A stretch of DNA of 64,000 bases from Hygrophila difformis. Its lineage: Eukaryota; Streptophyta; Magnoliopsida; Lamiales; Acanthaceae. Position numbers and translations under genes: made by a program. The notes below the pieces were generated by a model. That model had not been told where the DNA came from. It did not search any database and saw only the letters and a program-made list of their open reading frames with translations. The stretch is from positions 19,439,073 to 19,503,072 of the forward strand of contig JAOANR010000015.1 of the NCBI GenBank assembly GCA_030278955.1, in the 5' to 3' direction. Of this stretch, positions 12,266 to 24,038 are shown piece after piece. How positions within the stretch are numbered: position 1 is the first letter of the stretch; each line of letters starts with the position of its first letter.

Positions 12266-12439
12266 CGGTCTCATGCCTTTCTTGTGGGTCTTCCAGGCTA
12301 ACTTTGTGATCTCACTCCCCAAGGGAGGAGTCTGCTTTCTCCTAGGTTCATTGCCCCGATCTTTGTGGCCATTATTTGAAATGAAACCATATGCCCCATC
12401 TTGCATGCTTGGAAATAGATTAAGGCCTGCTTGCAAACA

Positions 12440-12640
12440 GAACAATTGGCGCTGAACGTCCACGGCCGCCAGTAACTTCCACCCTTCAGGCAGCTTAACC
12501 GCATCATCATTGAGAAGAGAAGCAAACACTTGTTTTGCTTTACTCAAACCCAAGAGGTCTTCTTCAGGCCTAGACTTGGCCTCTTGCTGTCTTGATGATT
12601 TGAAGAGCGCACATGTGTATGGTCTGGCGGTTTGTAATGC
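12440..12640 (-). pseudogene. gag remnant of the Tat-like element
   Basis: The minus-strand frame contains AKQVFASLLNDDAVKLPEG, closely matching the gag segment ADQVFDALLKDGVIKLPEG of the Tat element at 36590-36710. It breaks into the LTR around 12630. It is a fragment only. Confidence 0.75.
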
Positions 12641-13785
12641 GGCTTCTTTTGAGAAGGAATGGAGATGTCTGTAATGGAGGCCTTCTTCAGGTATTTATAG
12701 GCAGGCTCCAAATGAAGCTGAAGAACCTCCCACCAAGCCACGATCTCTGGCCTCAACTGCTCCTCTGCTTCAGTTACGCTCCGTAATTCCTAGGCTGTAT
12801 CAATCATTAGGCAAAATATTGGGCTGAATGCAGATTGGGCTCAAATAAATATTTATTGGGTTAACACCATCACATTATATAAATTTCTAAGTTACCATTA
12901 CTTTAACCACTAATCTATACATACATTTAGTACTAACGAACTCCAAATTAAATATCGTGCTCAAAAGATTTGGAACACTAGAAGTGGGACAGATGGAGTA
13001 TTTCTATTGGGAATAATATTCTAGGTGGGATGAATTCTCGTTATTGTTGGAGCTCTTTTGGTGTCCCCACTTCTATGCACAATGTTGAGAAGTGTTTCTT
13101 TTATAGTAGTTAATTGGTAAAAATATTTGGTGTTTTAACTTGATTTCTAAGTAGTGTTCTTTCTAACAGAGATTTTTTTTATTTAAGTAAATGTCCTTTG
13201 AAACCCCATAATTTGATATGGGATGGATTAACTTATTCAGTAATTTATTTAGTTACGTGTGTTGCTTTCTCTTTCTTTTTTCTTACAAACTCATAGGAAT
13301 AATCATATGAGCATTCGAGCACGTCATTGGGGGATTGGGAATAATTTTTGAAGTAGCATTCACATTTACTTTGTGTATTTTATACTGTAATATTATACTA
13401 TTGAGTTGCTCTTATAGGCTCTTTTATTATTTATGCTTCCGCATTTAAGTCTAAGTATTAAATGTTGAAAAGTTAATTTATTAAATTTTCTTTATAAATT
13501 ATTTTACAATGGATTTAAAGTTTGGTATGATTTAAGTCTTAACATTTTCTAGTTAAATTAGCTTAGAACGAGTTTAGTTGGGAGATATGGCGGTAGCATC
13601 TCGAACCCTTTTAGAGTTTTAAAAACTATGGTGTTACACTTTTAGTGGTCTTCTTTGCTATGATTATGTAAAAATATATCGTGTTAAGACTGGAAAAAAA
13701 AAATTAATTTAAAAGAGAAATCATTTAAAAAATAAAAATTCAATAATTTAATTTTAAGAATAATTTAGATAAGAAATGGGTAAGA

Positions 13786-13950
13786 TGGCCTCGCCCAATG
13801 GTTGAATTCTCAACTTTCAATGTTATAATTTATGGTTGGGGTTCAAATTCTTATTCGATCTTTAATCATCATTTTATAATTTGTATGCCATGTTTCACCA
13901 CATTTTAAGTAAGGAGGTCTTCGATGCGCTTGTATTTAAAAAAAAAATGA
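13786..13950 (+). mobile_element. tRNA-derived SINE
   Basis: A-box-like tcgcccaatggttgaattc and B-box-like ggttggggttcaaattc lie about 55 bp apart. A body and an A tail (13939-13949) followed by GAA repeats come next. The ends are approximate; possible short flanking repeats around agataa(a)aatg are not convincing. Confidence 0.55.
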
Positions 13951-14130
13951 AGAAGAAGAAGAAGAAGTAGATAAAATGTTCACCCAAAAAAAAAAAGGTA
14001 GCAGATAAAATGTTTTTCAATACTAACCTACTACTGGTTAGTAAACTCAGAGCCTGCAAACAATATCACACTAATTTTCACTCTTGGATTAAGGATGGAT
14101 ATGTATTACTTATAAAACATGATTACTGTG

Positions 14131-14541
14131 GGCTTATTCTGCACACGAAGCTGTAGCTGTGAGGTTGACTATAGGGAGCTGGAGCTATAGAGCTGTAGCT
14201 GTCAGTTTTATTTAAGTGTTTGGTACAACTAGCTGTAGCTGTCATAAAATTTATAAAATGACATAAAATGATAAATATTTATGTAGACTATTGGGTATTT
14301 GGTTGGTTATTGGGTAAAAATTGTCTTGCTAGTTTTTTAAATTGTAATTGGATATAAAAAAAACTTGCTAGTTTTTTTTTTTTTTTGGAATGCTACTTTA
14401 GGTAGCTTCTATTTATAGAGCTTCAAATTGTAGTTACAGCTTTCAAAAGCCAGTGTACAGAACGGAGCTATAATTTTTAATATAAAATCAAAAGCTACCA
14501 AAAACTCTCAAAAATTCTAAAAACTACGTGCAGAACATACC
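14131..14541. mobile_element. Tourist-like MITE, copy 1
   Basis: The terminal inverted repeats ggcttattctgcac and the reverse complement of gtgcagaacatacc match those of the copies at 16261 and 16334. The interior shares agctgtagctgtcag, then gtgtttggtacaactagctg, then a right half rich in agct. No coding sequence. Confidence 0.7.
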
Positions 14542-15345
14542 TATTTCACAAAAGATGTCACAATGTCCTCAAAATATGTATAATAATGGATGTGGTAAAA
14601 AGAAACTACCAAAGCCCTAAGATTACTACATGTAGCCAAAAGCAAGCGCATCTTAATCATTTAATTTGATTGGCATGTGCACCGCCTTAATTAACTACAC
14701 TGCCTTTTTTTTTTGACAACCCTACTAGTATTTTTCTTGACCAAATAATTTTGGCTTTTATCGATGCAATATTGGCTTGTAAATAAAAAATTGAAAAAAA
14801 ACAAAAAACAAAAAAACCATCATTCGTTTTGAATTTTTGTCCTTGCATGACATGCTTTCATTTCAATGAACTCGTGCTCCCATCGATGACTACAGAGATT
14901 AGTTGCTTTAATGATTGGGTTTTGGTGTGTCTTCTTCCTTTAGTAAGTAATGATGGTCCGGTGGTTTTGTGGAAAAAAAAATAATTATTATTGCAAAAGC
15001 AATTATATGGTTTTGGTGAAAGTTGGCAACAAACAATTTATGGGATTAATTCTAGGGTATTGCTAAATAAACATCCTAATAGACATCCTTGAAAATCATG
15101 AACAGAATATGATAGGTGTAATTTCATACAATATTTACTACACTTATTTTATTTATTTATTTATTTTCCCAACCACTTTTATTATTGATTGAGGACAAAT
15201 ATTAACAAGAGAAAAGGACTGAGAATTAAAGTGCCCGAAAAATCAAAATATAATAAATTTTAAACAATTTTTATTGTATTATTTGTTCTAATTATTATAA
15301 TTATTTTATATCAAACTTATTTATTCATAATCTAAATAGTCAATT

Positions 15346-15508
15346 GGGATGATCGAATGAGTATTTAGTTTAGTGTTCATGTCACCCACTTCTAACATTA
15401 TGATTGGGGGTTTGATTCCCATCCAATCCCATATTCATTCCTTCTGGGCTCCCACACATCTTTGACAACACATAAGTATCAATGTTAAAAAAAATTTAAA
15501 AAAAGAAA
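15346..15508 (+). mobile_element. tRNA-derived SINE with 17-bp target duplication
   Basis: B-box-like gggggtttgattcccatcc, the 3' motif ctcccacacatctttgac shared with the SINEs at 708 and 23898, and an A-rich tail. The flanking repeats aatctaaatagtcaatt (15329-15345) and aatctaattagtcaatt (15509-15525) differ at one base. Confidence 0.8.
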
Positions 15509-15531
15509 AATCTAATTAGTCAATTCAATGT

Positions 15532-15668
15532 TTATGTTCGTTATGTAGGATTTATGTTCATTATATAGGATTTTGGAATCCAATCACTGATGATGTAATC
15601 GGGTTATGCTATGCTCAACAATTTGTAGAATAAAAGACCAGGATCCTTCTTTCACCCCGAAAAAAAAA
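15532..15668 (+). mobile_element. Short retroposed fragment with A tail and 14-bp target duplication
   Basis: agtcaattcaatgt occurs at 15518-15531 and again at 15669-15682. Between them lies a 137-bp sequence ending in about ten A. No tRNA-like boxes are seen; a 5'-truncated LINE 3' end is the likeliest source, though I cannot assign the family. Confidence 0.65.
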
Positions 15669-16260
15669 AGTCAATTCAATGTAAAAATACTATATCCAAA
15701 TAATAAATATACGTATCTAATTAAATTATAAATATATAATCAAATTTGTTCTATTGAATAATTTCAAATCTTCTAAAACTATTGAAAATAATTTAAATAA
15801 TTATTTTAAAATATAAAAATAAAAAATAACATAAAATCATATTTATAAATTAAGTAAACCATAAATCATAAAATCAAACACTTCATAAGAAATATATATA
15901 TATATATACTTCAACTGTTTATTTTTAATTGTTACGGACCCACCTAGTGCGCAGTCTAATGCATATTTTTAATCATTAATAACTCAAGTTCGGTACAAGT
16001 AAAAATTCTATAAGTTCCATATTTAAAAACTATACGACTAGATGAGTGTAACAAGATCCCACTAGGCTAATTTAACTTATATAATTATGATAAAACTTTA
16101 AGTAAAAGTTTGTGTATGAGTATATATATAGTGTATGAAATTCCACTTAGCTTACTTTCACTACTTTTAAGGTAGGGTATTTATTAGGGTGTGTATTTAG
16201 TATACTAGGGGTGTTTATTTAGCCAACCCCTTAATTCTATCTTCTATCTTCGGTATATAA

Positions 16261-16930
16261 GGTCCGTTCTACACGTCAAGCTGTAGCTGCGAGCTGCAGC
16301 TGTAGGGAGCTGTAGTTATCAGTTTTTGTATAAGGATATGTTCTGCACGCAGAGCTGTAGCTGTGAGCTGTAGCTGCAAGCTGGAGCTGTAGGGAGCTGG
16401 AGCTGTAAGGAGCTGTGGGAGCTGTAGTTGTCAGTTCTATTTAAGTGTTTTATACAACTAGCTGTAGCTGTGAAAAAATGTATGAAATGACATGAAAGGA
16501 CAAATATTTATGTAGAGTATTGGGTAGTGGGTTGGTTAATGGGTTAAAATTGTGATTGCTCAAAAATAAGCTCCTAGCTTATTTTTTAACGCTACTACAA
16601 GTAGCTTCTAAAAAGAAGCTTCTAAAAGCTCCCAAAAGCTCCCAAAAGCTAGTGTGCAGAACGGGGCTTTTGTTTTGAAATAAAAGCTAAAACTACCAAA
16701 AGCTCCTAAAAGCTCCCAAAAGCTACGTGCAGAACAGACCCTAAGTGTTCAGTACAAGTAGCTGTCAAAAATTATAATTTGAAGAGAAAAATTAATTAAA
16801 TTTGGAAAGTAACTCCCAAAAGCTACCTCTTGTAGCTTCTAAAAGAAGCTCCCAAAAGCTAGTGTACAGAACGAGGCTTTTGTTTTGAAATAAAAACTAA
16901 AGCTCTCAAAAGCTGCGTGCAGAATGGACC
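16261..16930. mobile_element. Tourist-like MITE, copy 2 (interrupted)
   Basis: The outer MITE begins ggtccgttctacac and ends cagaatggacc. It is interrupted by copy 3 at 16334-16741; on removing the insert its parts align in order with copies 1 and 3. No coding capacity. The outer 3-bp duplication is no longer recognisable. Confidence 0.7.
16334..16741. mobile_element. Tourist-like (PIF/Harbinger-type) MITE, copy 3, nested in copy 2
   Basis: A 408-bp element with TAA at both flanks (16331-16333 and 16742-16744), the target size and sequence usual for PIF/Harbinger MITEs. The termini ggatatgttctgcac and gtgcagaacagaccc are inverted repeats with some mismatches. Confidence 0.8.
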
Positions 16931-17330
16931 CATAGTTCATACAGTATATCCTTTATGTAAAAAATGTGACGTAACATTTGTTTTTTGGTTTTTTTGCGTC
17001 GACTGTCGGAGGTCCATTGCACTGAATTCTTCCATAAATGTTGGATAATGCAAATGGGAAGAAATAGTTCCGCCTATCCAAAATAACGCTGCCAATCATG
17101 GGATGATTAATTGATTTTCATTGCCCTGCTGTTTCACACCTAAAAACAGCGAATATCTTTTTCTGCATACTGCACTAATGTGTCTTTGTGCTTTATGCAT
17201 AAATTTTGGGTTGTATTAATGCCAAAATTGTGTTGTATGTATGGTTCAGTGTGTTGTATGCTCTAAATTATAGGGAGAGCCATTCCTGATATTTTAGCGG
17301 CCCTTGGAGAAATAAAATAATAGGCCCCAT

Positions 17331-17358
17331 TTTTTTTATTTTCTTTTTTAACAACTTA
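17331..17358 (-). mobile_element. SINE tail, left part of a SINE split by the Helitron
   Basis: The T-rich sequence ending aacaactta continues logically into 23898 (tgttaagaaaatgtgg) once the Helitron is taken out. The joined sequence matches the 3' end of the SINE at 15346 (aacataagtatcaatgtt type). Confidence 0.7.
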
Positions 17359-18958
17359 TCTATATAATAAATCCTGAATACTTTTTGGCATTTTCAGACT
17401 GTATTGTCCTTATTAAATATACTTTATCCTTTTTAAATTTTAAGGGTTAAAAAGTAATTATGCCCTAGGTTTCCACGTAGGCGCTGATTAATCATACAAA
17501 AAAATACAGTCATTCACACATCAGCGCATAATCATCCTCCTTGCCACGTCATCAACCTTTTAATCCTTTATTTAGATACTAAATCTATTTATTAGTATAT
17601 GAAAATCTTGAGAAATATTTTCATATATTTTACAAAGATATAAATTGGAAACAAATTATAATATATTTGATTTGATGTTTATGACAAATTTAGTAAAACC
17701 AATATATTATAAATCCTTTAATTGAATATGTTATATTTTCATATATATTATATTGATTATATGTAAATATGAGTCTAAAATATTATTCTCAATCAATAGA
17801 ATAAATAAAAAATCTATATAATAAATCCTGAATACTTTTTGGCATGTTCAGACTGTATTGTCCTTATTAAATATACTTTATCCTTTTTAAATTTTAAGGG
17901 TTAAAAAGTAATTATGCCCTAAGTTTCCACGTAGGCGCTGACTAATCATACAAAAAAATACAGTCATTCACACATCAGCGCATAATCATCCTCCTTGCCA
18001 CGTCATCAACCTTTTAAATCCTTTATTTAGATACTAAATCTATTTATTAGTATATGAAAATCTTGAGAAATATTTTCATATATTTTACAAAGATATAAAT
18101 TGGAAACAAATTATAAGTAATATATTTGATGTTTATGACAAATTTAGTAAAACCAATATATTATAAATCCTTTAATTGAATATGTTATATTTTCATATAT
18201 ATTATATTGATTATATGTAAATATGAGTCTAAAATATTATTCTCAATCAATAAAATAAATAAAAAAATTAATTTATATAATAAATCCAGGATATTTTTTG
18301 GCATATTCAGACTGTATTGCCCTTATTAAATCTAATATTTCAATCTTAGATTTTTTTAAAAAAAATATCAACTCATGGGTACATCTTTAAATTATTAGAA
18401 AACATTATAAACATATCTACGGTACTTATGATGACACCTTATAAATGCCACGTCATGCTCTCAAAAATACCAAATGCTGCCACGTGTCTATATAATAAAT
18501 TTTGAATTAAATTTAATCATTTTAAATCTTCTTAAAAGATATCTTTCTAAGATTTCATCTGTAAATTAATATTTATATATCTATGGTTCTCATTACGACA
18601 CCTCAACATCTATATTTCTAAAAAAAATAGGGCAAAAATAAAAACTTTGAAAAGTTGATGAGTGTTAAATGATATTTCTAAGGAAAATAGGGAAATTAAT
18701 TATTTTTTCTAATATTATAAAGTTGGGGACTGTTTTTGCCGAAAAATTAGTTTAAATACTTATTTTAGAATTTTTTTAATTGGGGTATATCTTTTGGAAA
18801 TTATTTTTTTCCCCTTAAAAAATGAAAAGATAACAAAAAAGTATAGATAGTATTCTTTAAAAATTTTAAGGATAATAGTCAAAAGGGACAACATATTAGG
18901 GAGTAAAATGATATTTTTAGAACCTTAATAATGCAAACATATAATTTATTCGAATTTT

Positions 18959-19136
18959 TTTGGTGAGTAACCGGGTATCCCCAGGCCACATTGGACCCAA
19001 GACTAATCCATCGAGGATCTGCATGGGCAATTAACAACACTTCTTCCAATGAATTTTTTTGTATATACAATGTTCGAACCCGAGACCTTACTTAAGCAAC
19101 TAGAACTCCAATCCACTCAATCCAACTGCTGTTGGT
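18959..19136 (-). mobile_element. tRNA-derived SINE in Helitron copy A
   Basis: On the minus strand: caccaacagcagttggattg, B box gtctcgggttcgaac, then a body ending in ggatacccggttactcacc and an A tail. The short direct repeat gaatttt lies at 18952-18958 and 19137-19143. Confidence 0.75.
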
Positions 19137-19203
19137 GAATTTTGAATAGTTTAAGGGTAATTTTTTTTTTCAATTGCTCTTATTATGTTACATATAAAAG
19201 AAC

Positions 19204-19239
<36 letters not shown>

Positions 19240-19397
19240 TTTTCAATGGTAAAAGCAATCTACTTTACATTATGTCCACCTGGTTGGGGGTTTGAATTTG
19301 TTCTATCTTATTTCTTTCATTTATTTCTCTTTTAAATTTTGTTGCATGTATTCTTATCAGTTATCACCATTTAAACAAAAGACTTTAAACCTCATGT

Positions 19398-20045
19398 AGG
19401 GGTGGAAATAGCTAGGCTATAGGTCATGCTAGAGTTAAGTTTGAACGGCCTAGGCCTATGTCGATTTTTTAAGGCACGAGATAGATCCATCTTATAAGCC
19501 TAACATGGCCTATTAAAATTAAATAGGCCAGCTTTTAAGCCTTTTAAAAGTCTGATTAAGCTTATTTTAAAAATGACTTTAAATTATTTTATATATATCC
19601 GGATGTAAATGTGCACTTGGGTAAGTCTATCCATGACTATTTATATACGAAGAAAAGACTTATAAATATTTTAACAACCTATATAAAATCAAATTAATAA
19701 TTATTTCACAAAAATAACAACAATGATACCACATATTTATATGCAGTAAACATAAACTTACTAATAATAATGATAACTAATGCTCATCCGATTTTTGAGG
19801 GATTAGTCTTGGTTCCAATGAGGCCTCTGATACCCTGGTCACCTAAAAAAAATAATGATAACTATGCCGACCTGGTAGGCCTAATATATTTTTTTATATA
19901 AAGTTTGGTCTGGACCTATTTAGCTAATTAGGCTTTCAAAAAAGCCTAAGCCTAGCCTATTTACAAAAAAGTTTGGTCTGACATGGTCTTCGATAGATTA
20001 GGCCATAGGCCCATGTCGGGTAGCATGGTCTAATCCCATCCATAA
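19398..20045. mobile_element. hAT-like non-autonomous element in Helitron copy A
   Basis: The 8-bp repeat cctcatgt flanks it at 19390-19397 and 20046-20053. The ends aggggtggaaat and the reverse complement of aatcccatccata are imperfect inverted repeats. The interior is rich in aggccta/taggcct words. Inside, a 5'-truncated SINE lies at 19779-19850 with duplication aataatgataact (19766-19778, 19851-19863). No transposase. Confidence 0.65.
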
Positions 20046-22074
20046 CCTCATGTAATCCAAAATTAATTATATTTTCATTTGACGAACTCATATAAGTTCA
20101 ACACCGGTGAGCATATAAGTTTAACACTTACGCTCAGTGGCAGACGCATAGTGTCTAGGGCAGGGGGGCGAGGATGCGACTAAATAACTTTGCTTTATTT
20201 CATCTTTAATTTCCATAGAATAACTATCAACTATATTTCATTTTTTTGAATTGCTAATTATGCCACTCTCTTCATCTAAGTCTACATGAGCCTATATCTT
20301 TAATTTAAAGAATATATAACCCTATGTTAAAAAAGCTCACTAACAAAGAAACATGTTGCATTCTTTTCCCTCTTCTTCCCCATAAATTACTGAAAAATGA
20401 TTTCTAATATAATTAAATTTATACGACTGTATAAAATATTAATGTCAATATTTGAGTTTGAGTGGGCGGAATTATCTATATAATAAATCCTGAATACTTT
20501 TTGGCATTTTCAGACTGTATTGTCCTTATTAAATATACTTTATCCTTTTTAAATTTTAAGGGTTAAAAAGTAATTATGCCCTAGGTTTCCACGTAGGCGC
20601 TGATTAATCATACAAAAAAATACAGTCATTCACACATCAGCGCATAATCATCCTCCTTGCCACGTCATCAACCTTTTAATCCTTTATTTAGATACTAAAT
20701 CTATTTATTAGTATATGAAAATCTTGAGAAATATTTTCATATATTTTACAAAGATATAAATTGGAAACAAATTATAATATATTTGATTTGATGTTTATGA
20801 CAAATTTAGTAAAACCAATATATTATAAATCCTTTAATTGAATATGTTATATTTTCATATATATTATATTGATTATATGTAAATATGAGTCTAAAATATT
20901 ATTCTCAATCAATAGAATAAATAAAAAATCTATATAATAAATCCTGAATACTTTTTGGCATGTTCAGACTGTATTGTCCTTATTAAATATACTTTATCCT
21001 TTTTAAATTTTAAGGGTTAAAAAGTAATTATGCCCTAAGTTTCCACGTAGGCGCTGACTAATCATACAAAAAAATACAGTCATTCACACATCAGCGCATA
21101 ATCATCCTCCTTGCCACGTCATCAACCTTTTAAATCCTTTATTTAGATACTAAATCTATTTATTAGTATATGAAAATCTTGAGAAATATTTTCATATATT
21201 TTACAAAGATATAAATTGGAAACAAATTATAAGTAATATATTTGATGTTTATGACAAATTTAGTAAAACCAATATATTATAAATCCTTTAATTGAATATG
21301 TTATATTTTCATATATATTATATTGATTATATGTAAATATGAGTCTAAAATATTATTCTCAATCAATAAAATAAATAAAAAAATTAATTTATATAATAAA
21401 TCCAGGATATTTTTTGGCATATTCAGACTGTATTGCCCTTATTAAATCTAATATTTCAATCTTAGATTTTTTTAAAAAAAATATCAACTCATGGGTACAT
21501 CTTTAAATTATTAGAAAACATTATAAACATATCTACGGTACTTATGATGACACCTTATAAATGCCACGTCATGCTCTCAAAAATACCAAATGCTGCCACG
21601 TGTCTATATAATAAATTTTGAATTAAATTTAATCATTTTAAATCTTCTTAAAAGATATCTTTCTAAGATTTCATCTGTAAATTAATATTTATATATCTAT
21701 GGTTCTCATTACGACACCTCAACATCTATATTTCTAAAAAAAATAGGGCAAAAATAAAAACTTTGAAAAGTTGATGAGTGTTAAATGATATTTCTAAGGA
21801 AAATGGGGAAATTAATTATTTTTTCTAATATTATAAAGTTGGGGACTGTTTTTGCCGAAAAATTAGTTTAAATACTTATTTTAAAATTTTTTTAATTGGG
21901 ATATATCTTTTGGAAATTATTTTTTTCCCCTTAAAAAATGAAAAGATAACAAAAAAGTATAGATAGTATTCTTTAAAAATTTTAGGGATAATAGTCAAAA
22001 GGGACAACATATTAGGGAGTAAAATAATATTTTTAGAACCTTAATAATGCAAACATATAATTTATTCGAATTTT

Positions 22075-22253
22075 TTTGGTGAGTAACCGGGTATCCCCAG
22101 GCCACATTGGACCCAAGACTAATCCATCGAGGATCTGCATGGGCAATTAACAACACTTCTTCCAATGAATTTTTTTGCATATACCATGTTCGAACCCGAG
22201 ACCCTTGCTTAAGCAACTAGAACTCCAATCCACTCAATCCAACTGCTGTTGGT
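22075..22253 (-). mobile_element. tRNA-derived SINE in Helitron copy B
   Basis: Duplicate of the SINE at 18959, carried by the 3.1-kb duplication and not a separate insertion. A few substitutions are visible (for example gcatataccatg versus gtatatacaatg). Confidence 0.75.
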
Positions 22254-22320
22254 GAATTTTGAATAGTTTAAGGGTAATTTTTTTTTTCAATTGCTCTTAT
22301 TATGTTACATATAAAAGAAC

Positions 22321-22360
<40 letters not shown>

Positions 22361-22518
22361 TTTTCAATGGTAAAAGCAATCTACTTTACATTATGTCCAC
22401 CTGGTTGGGGGTTTGAATTTGTTCTATCTTATTTCTTTCATTTATTTCTCTTTTAAATTTTGTTGCATGTATTCTTATCAGTTATCACCATTTAAACAAA
22501 AGACTTTAAACCTCATGT

Positions 22519-23190
22519 AGGGGTGGAAATAGCTAGGCTATAGGTCATGCTAGAGTTAAGTTTGAACGGCCTAGGCCTATGTCGATTTTTTAAGGCACGA
22601 GATAGATCCATCTTATAAGCCTAACATGGCCTATTAAAATTAAATAGGCCAGCTTTTAAGCCTTTTAAAAGTCTGATTAAGCTTATTTTAAAAATGACTT
22701 TAAATTATTTTATATATATCCGGATGTAATCATAATGTTGGAAGACATAAATTTGTGCACTTGGGTAAGTCTATCCATGACTATTTATATACGAAGAAAA
22801 GACTTATAAATATTTTAACAACCTATATAAAATCAAATTAATAATTATTTCACAAAAATAACAACAATGATACCACATATTTATATGCAGTAAACATAAA
22901 CTTACTAATAATAATGATAACTAATGCTCATCCGATTTTTGAGGGATTAGTCTTGGTTCCAATGAGGCCTCTGATACCCTGGTCACCTAAAAAAAATAAT
23001 GATAACTATGCCGACCTGGTAGGCCTAATATATTTTTTTATATAAAGTTTGGTCTGGACCTATTTAGCTAATTAGGCTTTCAAAAAAGCCTAAGCCTAGC
23101 CTATTTACAAAAAAAGTTTGGTCTGACATGGTCTTCGATAGATTAGGCCATAGGCCCATGTCGGGTAGCATGGTCTAATCCCATCCATAA
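22519..23190. mobile_element. hAT-like non-autonomous element in Helitron copy B
   Basis: Duplicate of 19398-20045, flanked by cctcatgt at 22511-22518 and 23191-23198. It is about 24 bp longer through the extra sequence near 22730. It includes the same truncated SINE (about 22923-22994). Confidence 0.65.
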
Positions 23191-23619
23191 CCTCATGTAA
23201 TCCAAAATTAATTATATTTTCATTTGACGAACTCATATAAGTTCAACACCGGTGAGCATATAAGTTTAACACTTACGCTCAGTGGCAGACGCATAGTGTC
23301 TAGGGCAGGGGGGCGAGGATGCGACTAAATAACTTTGCTTTATTTCATCTTTAATTTCCATAGAATAACTATCAACTATATTTCATTTTTTTGAATTGCT
23401 AATTATGCCACTCTCTTCATCTAAGTCTACATGAGCCTATATCTTTAATTTAAAGAATATATAACCCTATGTTAAAAAAGCTCACTAACAAAGAAACATG
23501 TTGCATTCTTTTCCCTCTTCTTCCCCATAAATTACTGAAAAATGATTTCTAATATAATTAAATTTATACGACTGTATAAAATATTAATGTCAATATTTGA
23601 GTTTGAGTGGGCGGAATTA

Positions 23620-23897
23620 TATAAAAAGAATTTCTAATATCGCTAAAACAAACACAACTATATAGCAATTAATAGACAAATTTCGAACTCGGGGGCGGCC
23701 CCCCAAGCCTCTATATAGTTCCGTCACTGCCCGTGCGCAGCGGGCGAAAAAAATCTAGTATAAAAAGAATTTCTAATATCGCTAAAACAAACACAACTAT
23801 ATAGCAATTAATAGACAAATTTCGAACTCGGGGGCGGCCCCCCAAGCCTCTATATAGTTCCGTCACTGCCCGTGCGCAGCGGGCGAAAAAAATCTAG
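23620..23897 (+). repeat. Tandemly doubled Helitron 3' end (2 x 139 bp)
   Basis: Units 23620-23758 and 23759-23897 look identical. Each ends with a hairpin (23729-23745 and 23868-23884), then gaaaaaaatCTAG. Two usable 3' termini therefore exist in tandem. Confidence 0.9.
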
Positions 23898-24038
23898 TGT
23901 TAAGAAAATGTGGTGGGAGTTCATGCCACAAAAGTTACAATAAAGGAGGGATAGGGGGTCGGATGGGGAATCGAATCCCCGCAACTTATAGGTTGGGAGT
24001 CTGGGAACTTTACCACTAGGCGAAGTCCTCATCCCCCA
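23898..24038 (-). mobile_element. tRNA-derived SINE, main part, split by the Helitron
   Basis: On the minus strand it starts near gggggatgaggac, with a very clear A box (cgcctagtggtaaag) and B box (ggggattcgattcccc). It runs to actcccaccacattttctta and is then cut by the Helitron; its tail is at 17331-17358. Confidence 0.8.

Larger units (their letters stand above)
10358..12866 (-). mobile_element. Deleted, non-autonomous Tat-like LTR retrotransposon
   Basis: Bounded by TG (10358) and CA (12866) with the 5-bp target duplication CCATC at 10353-10357 and 12867-12871. The left LTR is 458 bp; the right copy is only about 236 bp because its inner part is missing and joins directly to a gag remnant near 12630. 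The internal 3' junction gatggccccctcgcgc matches the Tat element at 25577. Most of gag and all of pol and PMD are absent. Only the GC-rich repeats of the antisense 5' region and ~200 bp of gag remain. Mobilisation would need proteins in trans. Confidence 0.85.
12872..17358. other. AT-rich intergenic DNA with small mobile elements
   Basis: No host gene is visible on either strand. It holds the SINEs at 13786 and 15346, the retroposon at 15532, and the MITEs at 14131, 16261 and 16334, listed separately. The remaining sequence is AT-rich, with A/T runs and a short (TA)n at about 15893-15907. Confidence 0.6.
17359..20474 (+). repeat. Helitron duplication, copy A
   Basis: This 3116-bp copy lacks the 139-bp 3' terminal part: after gcggaatta the next base starts copy B. 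It contains four 5'-end-like sequences: 17359, 17813, 18272 (TC changed to TT) and 18487. The first two blocks are a 454-bp tandem duplicate. Confidence 0.9.
20475..23619 (+). repeat. Helitron duplication, copy B
   Basis: This 3145-bp copy is nearly identical to copy A. The 5'-end-like sequences are at 20475, 20929, 21388 and 21603. The clearest difference is an extra ~25 bp after cggatgtaat near 22730, inside the hAT-like element, plus a longer (TA)n tract at 22323-22357. The very low divergence points to a recent duplication. Confidence 0.9.
17359..23897 (+). mobile_element. Composite non-autonomous Helitron
   Basis: Starts with the Helitron 5' end TCTATATAATAAATCC after an A (17358). It ends with CTAG before a T (23898), preceded by a hairpin gcccg/cgggc and a short A run. 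It thus sits between A and T without target duplication, as Helitrons do. No Rep/helicase frame is present. It consists of a 3.1-kb tandem duplication (17359-20474 and 20475-23619) plus a doubled 139-bp 3' end. It carries two copies each of a SINE, a (TA)n tract and a hAT-like element. The insertion point within a SINE supports both borders. Confidence 0.88.

Noticed and set aside
22259..22456. Short frame across the (TA)n tract
   Set aside because: Low-complexity translation within the duplicated Helitron; no domain.
23905..24038. tRNA-like A and B boxes suggesting a tRNA gene
   Set aside because: No cloverleaf of tRNA length; the unit continues into a SINE body and tail shared with two other copies.
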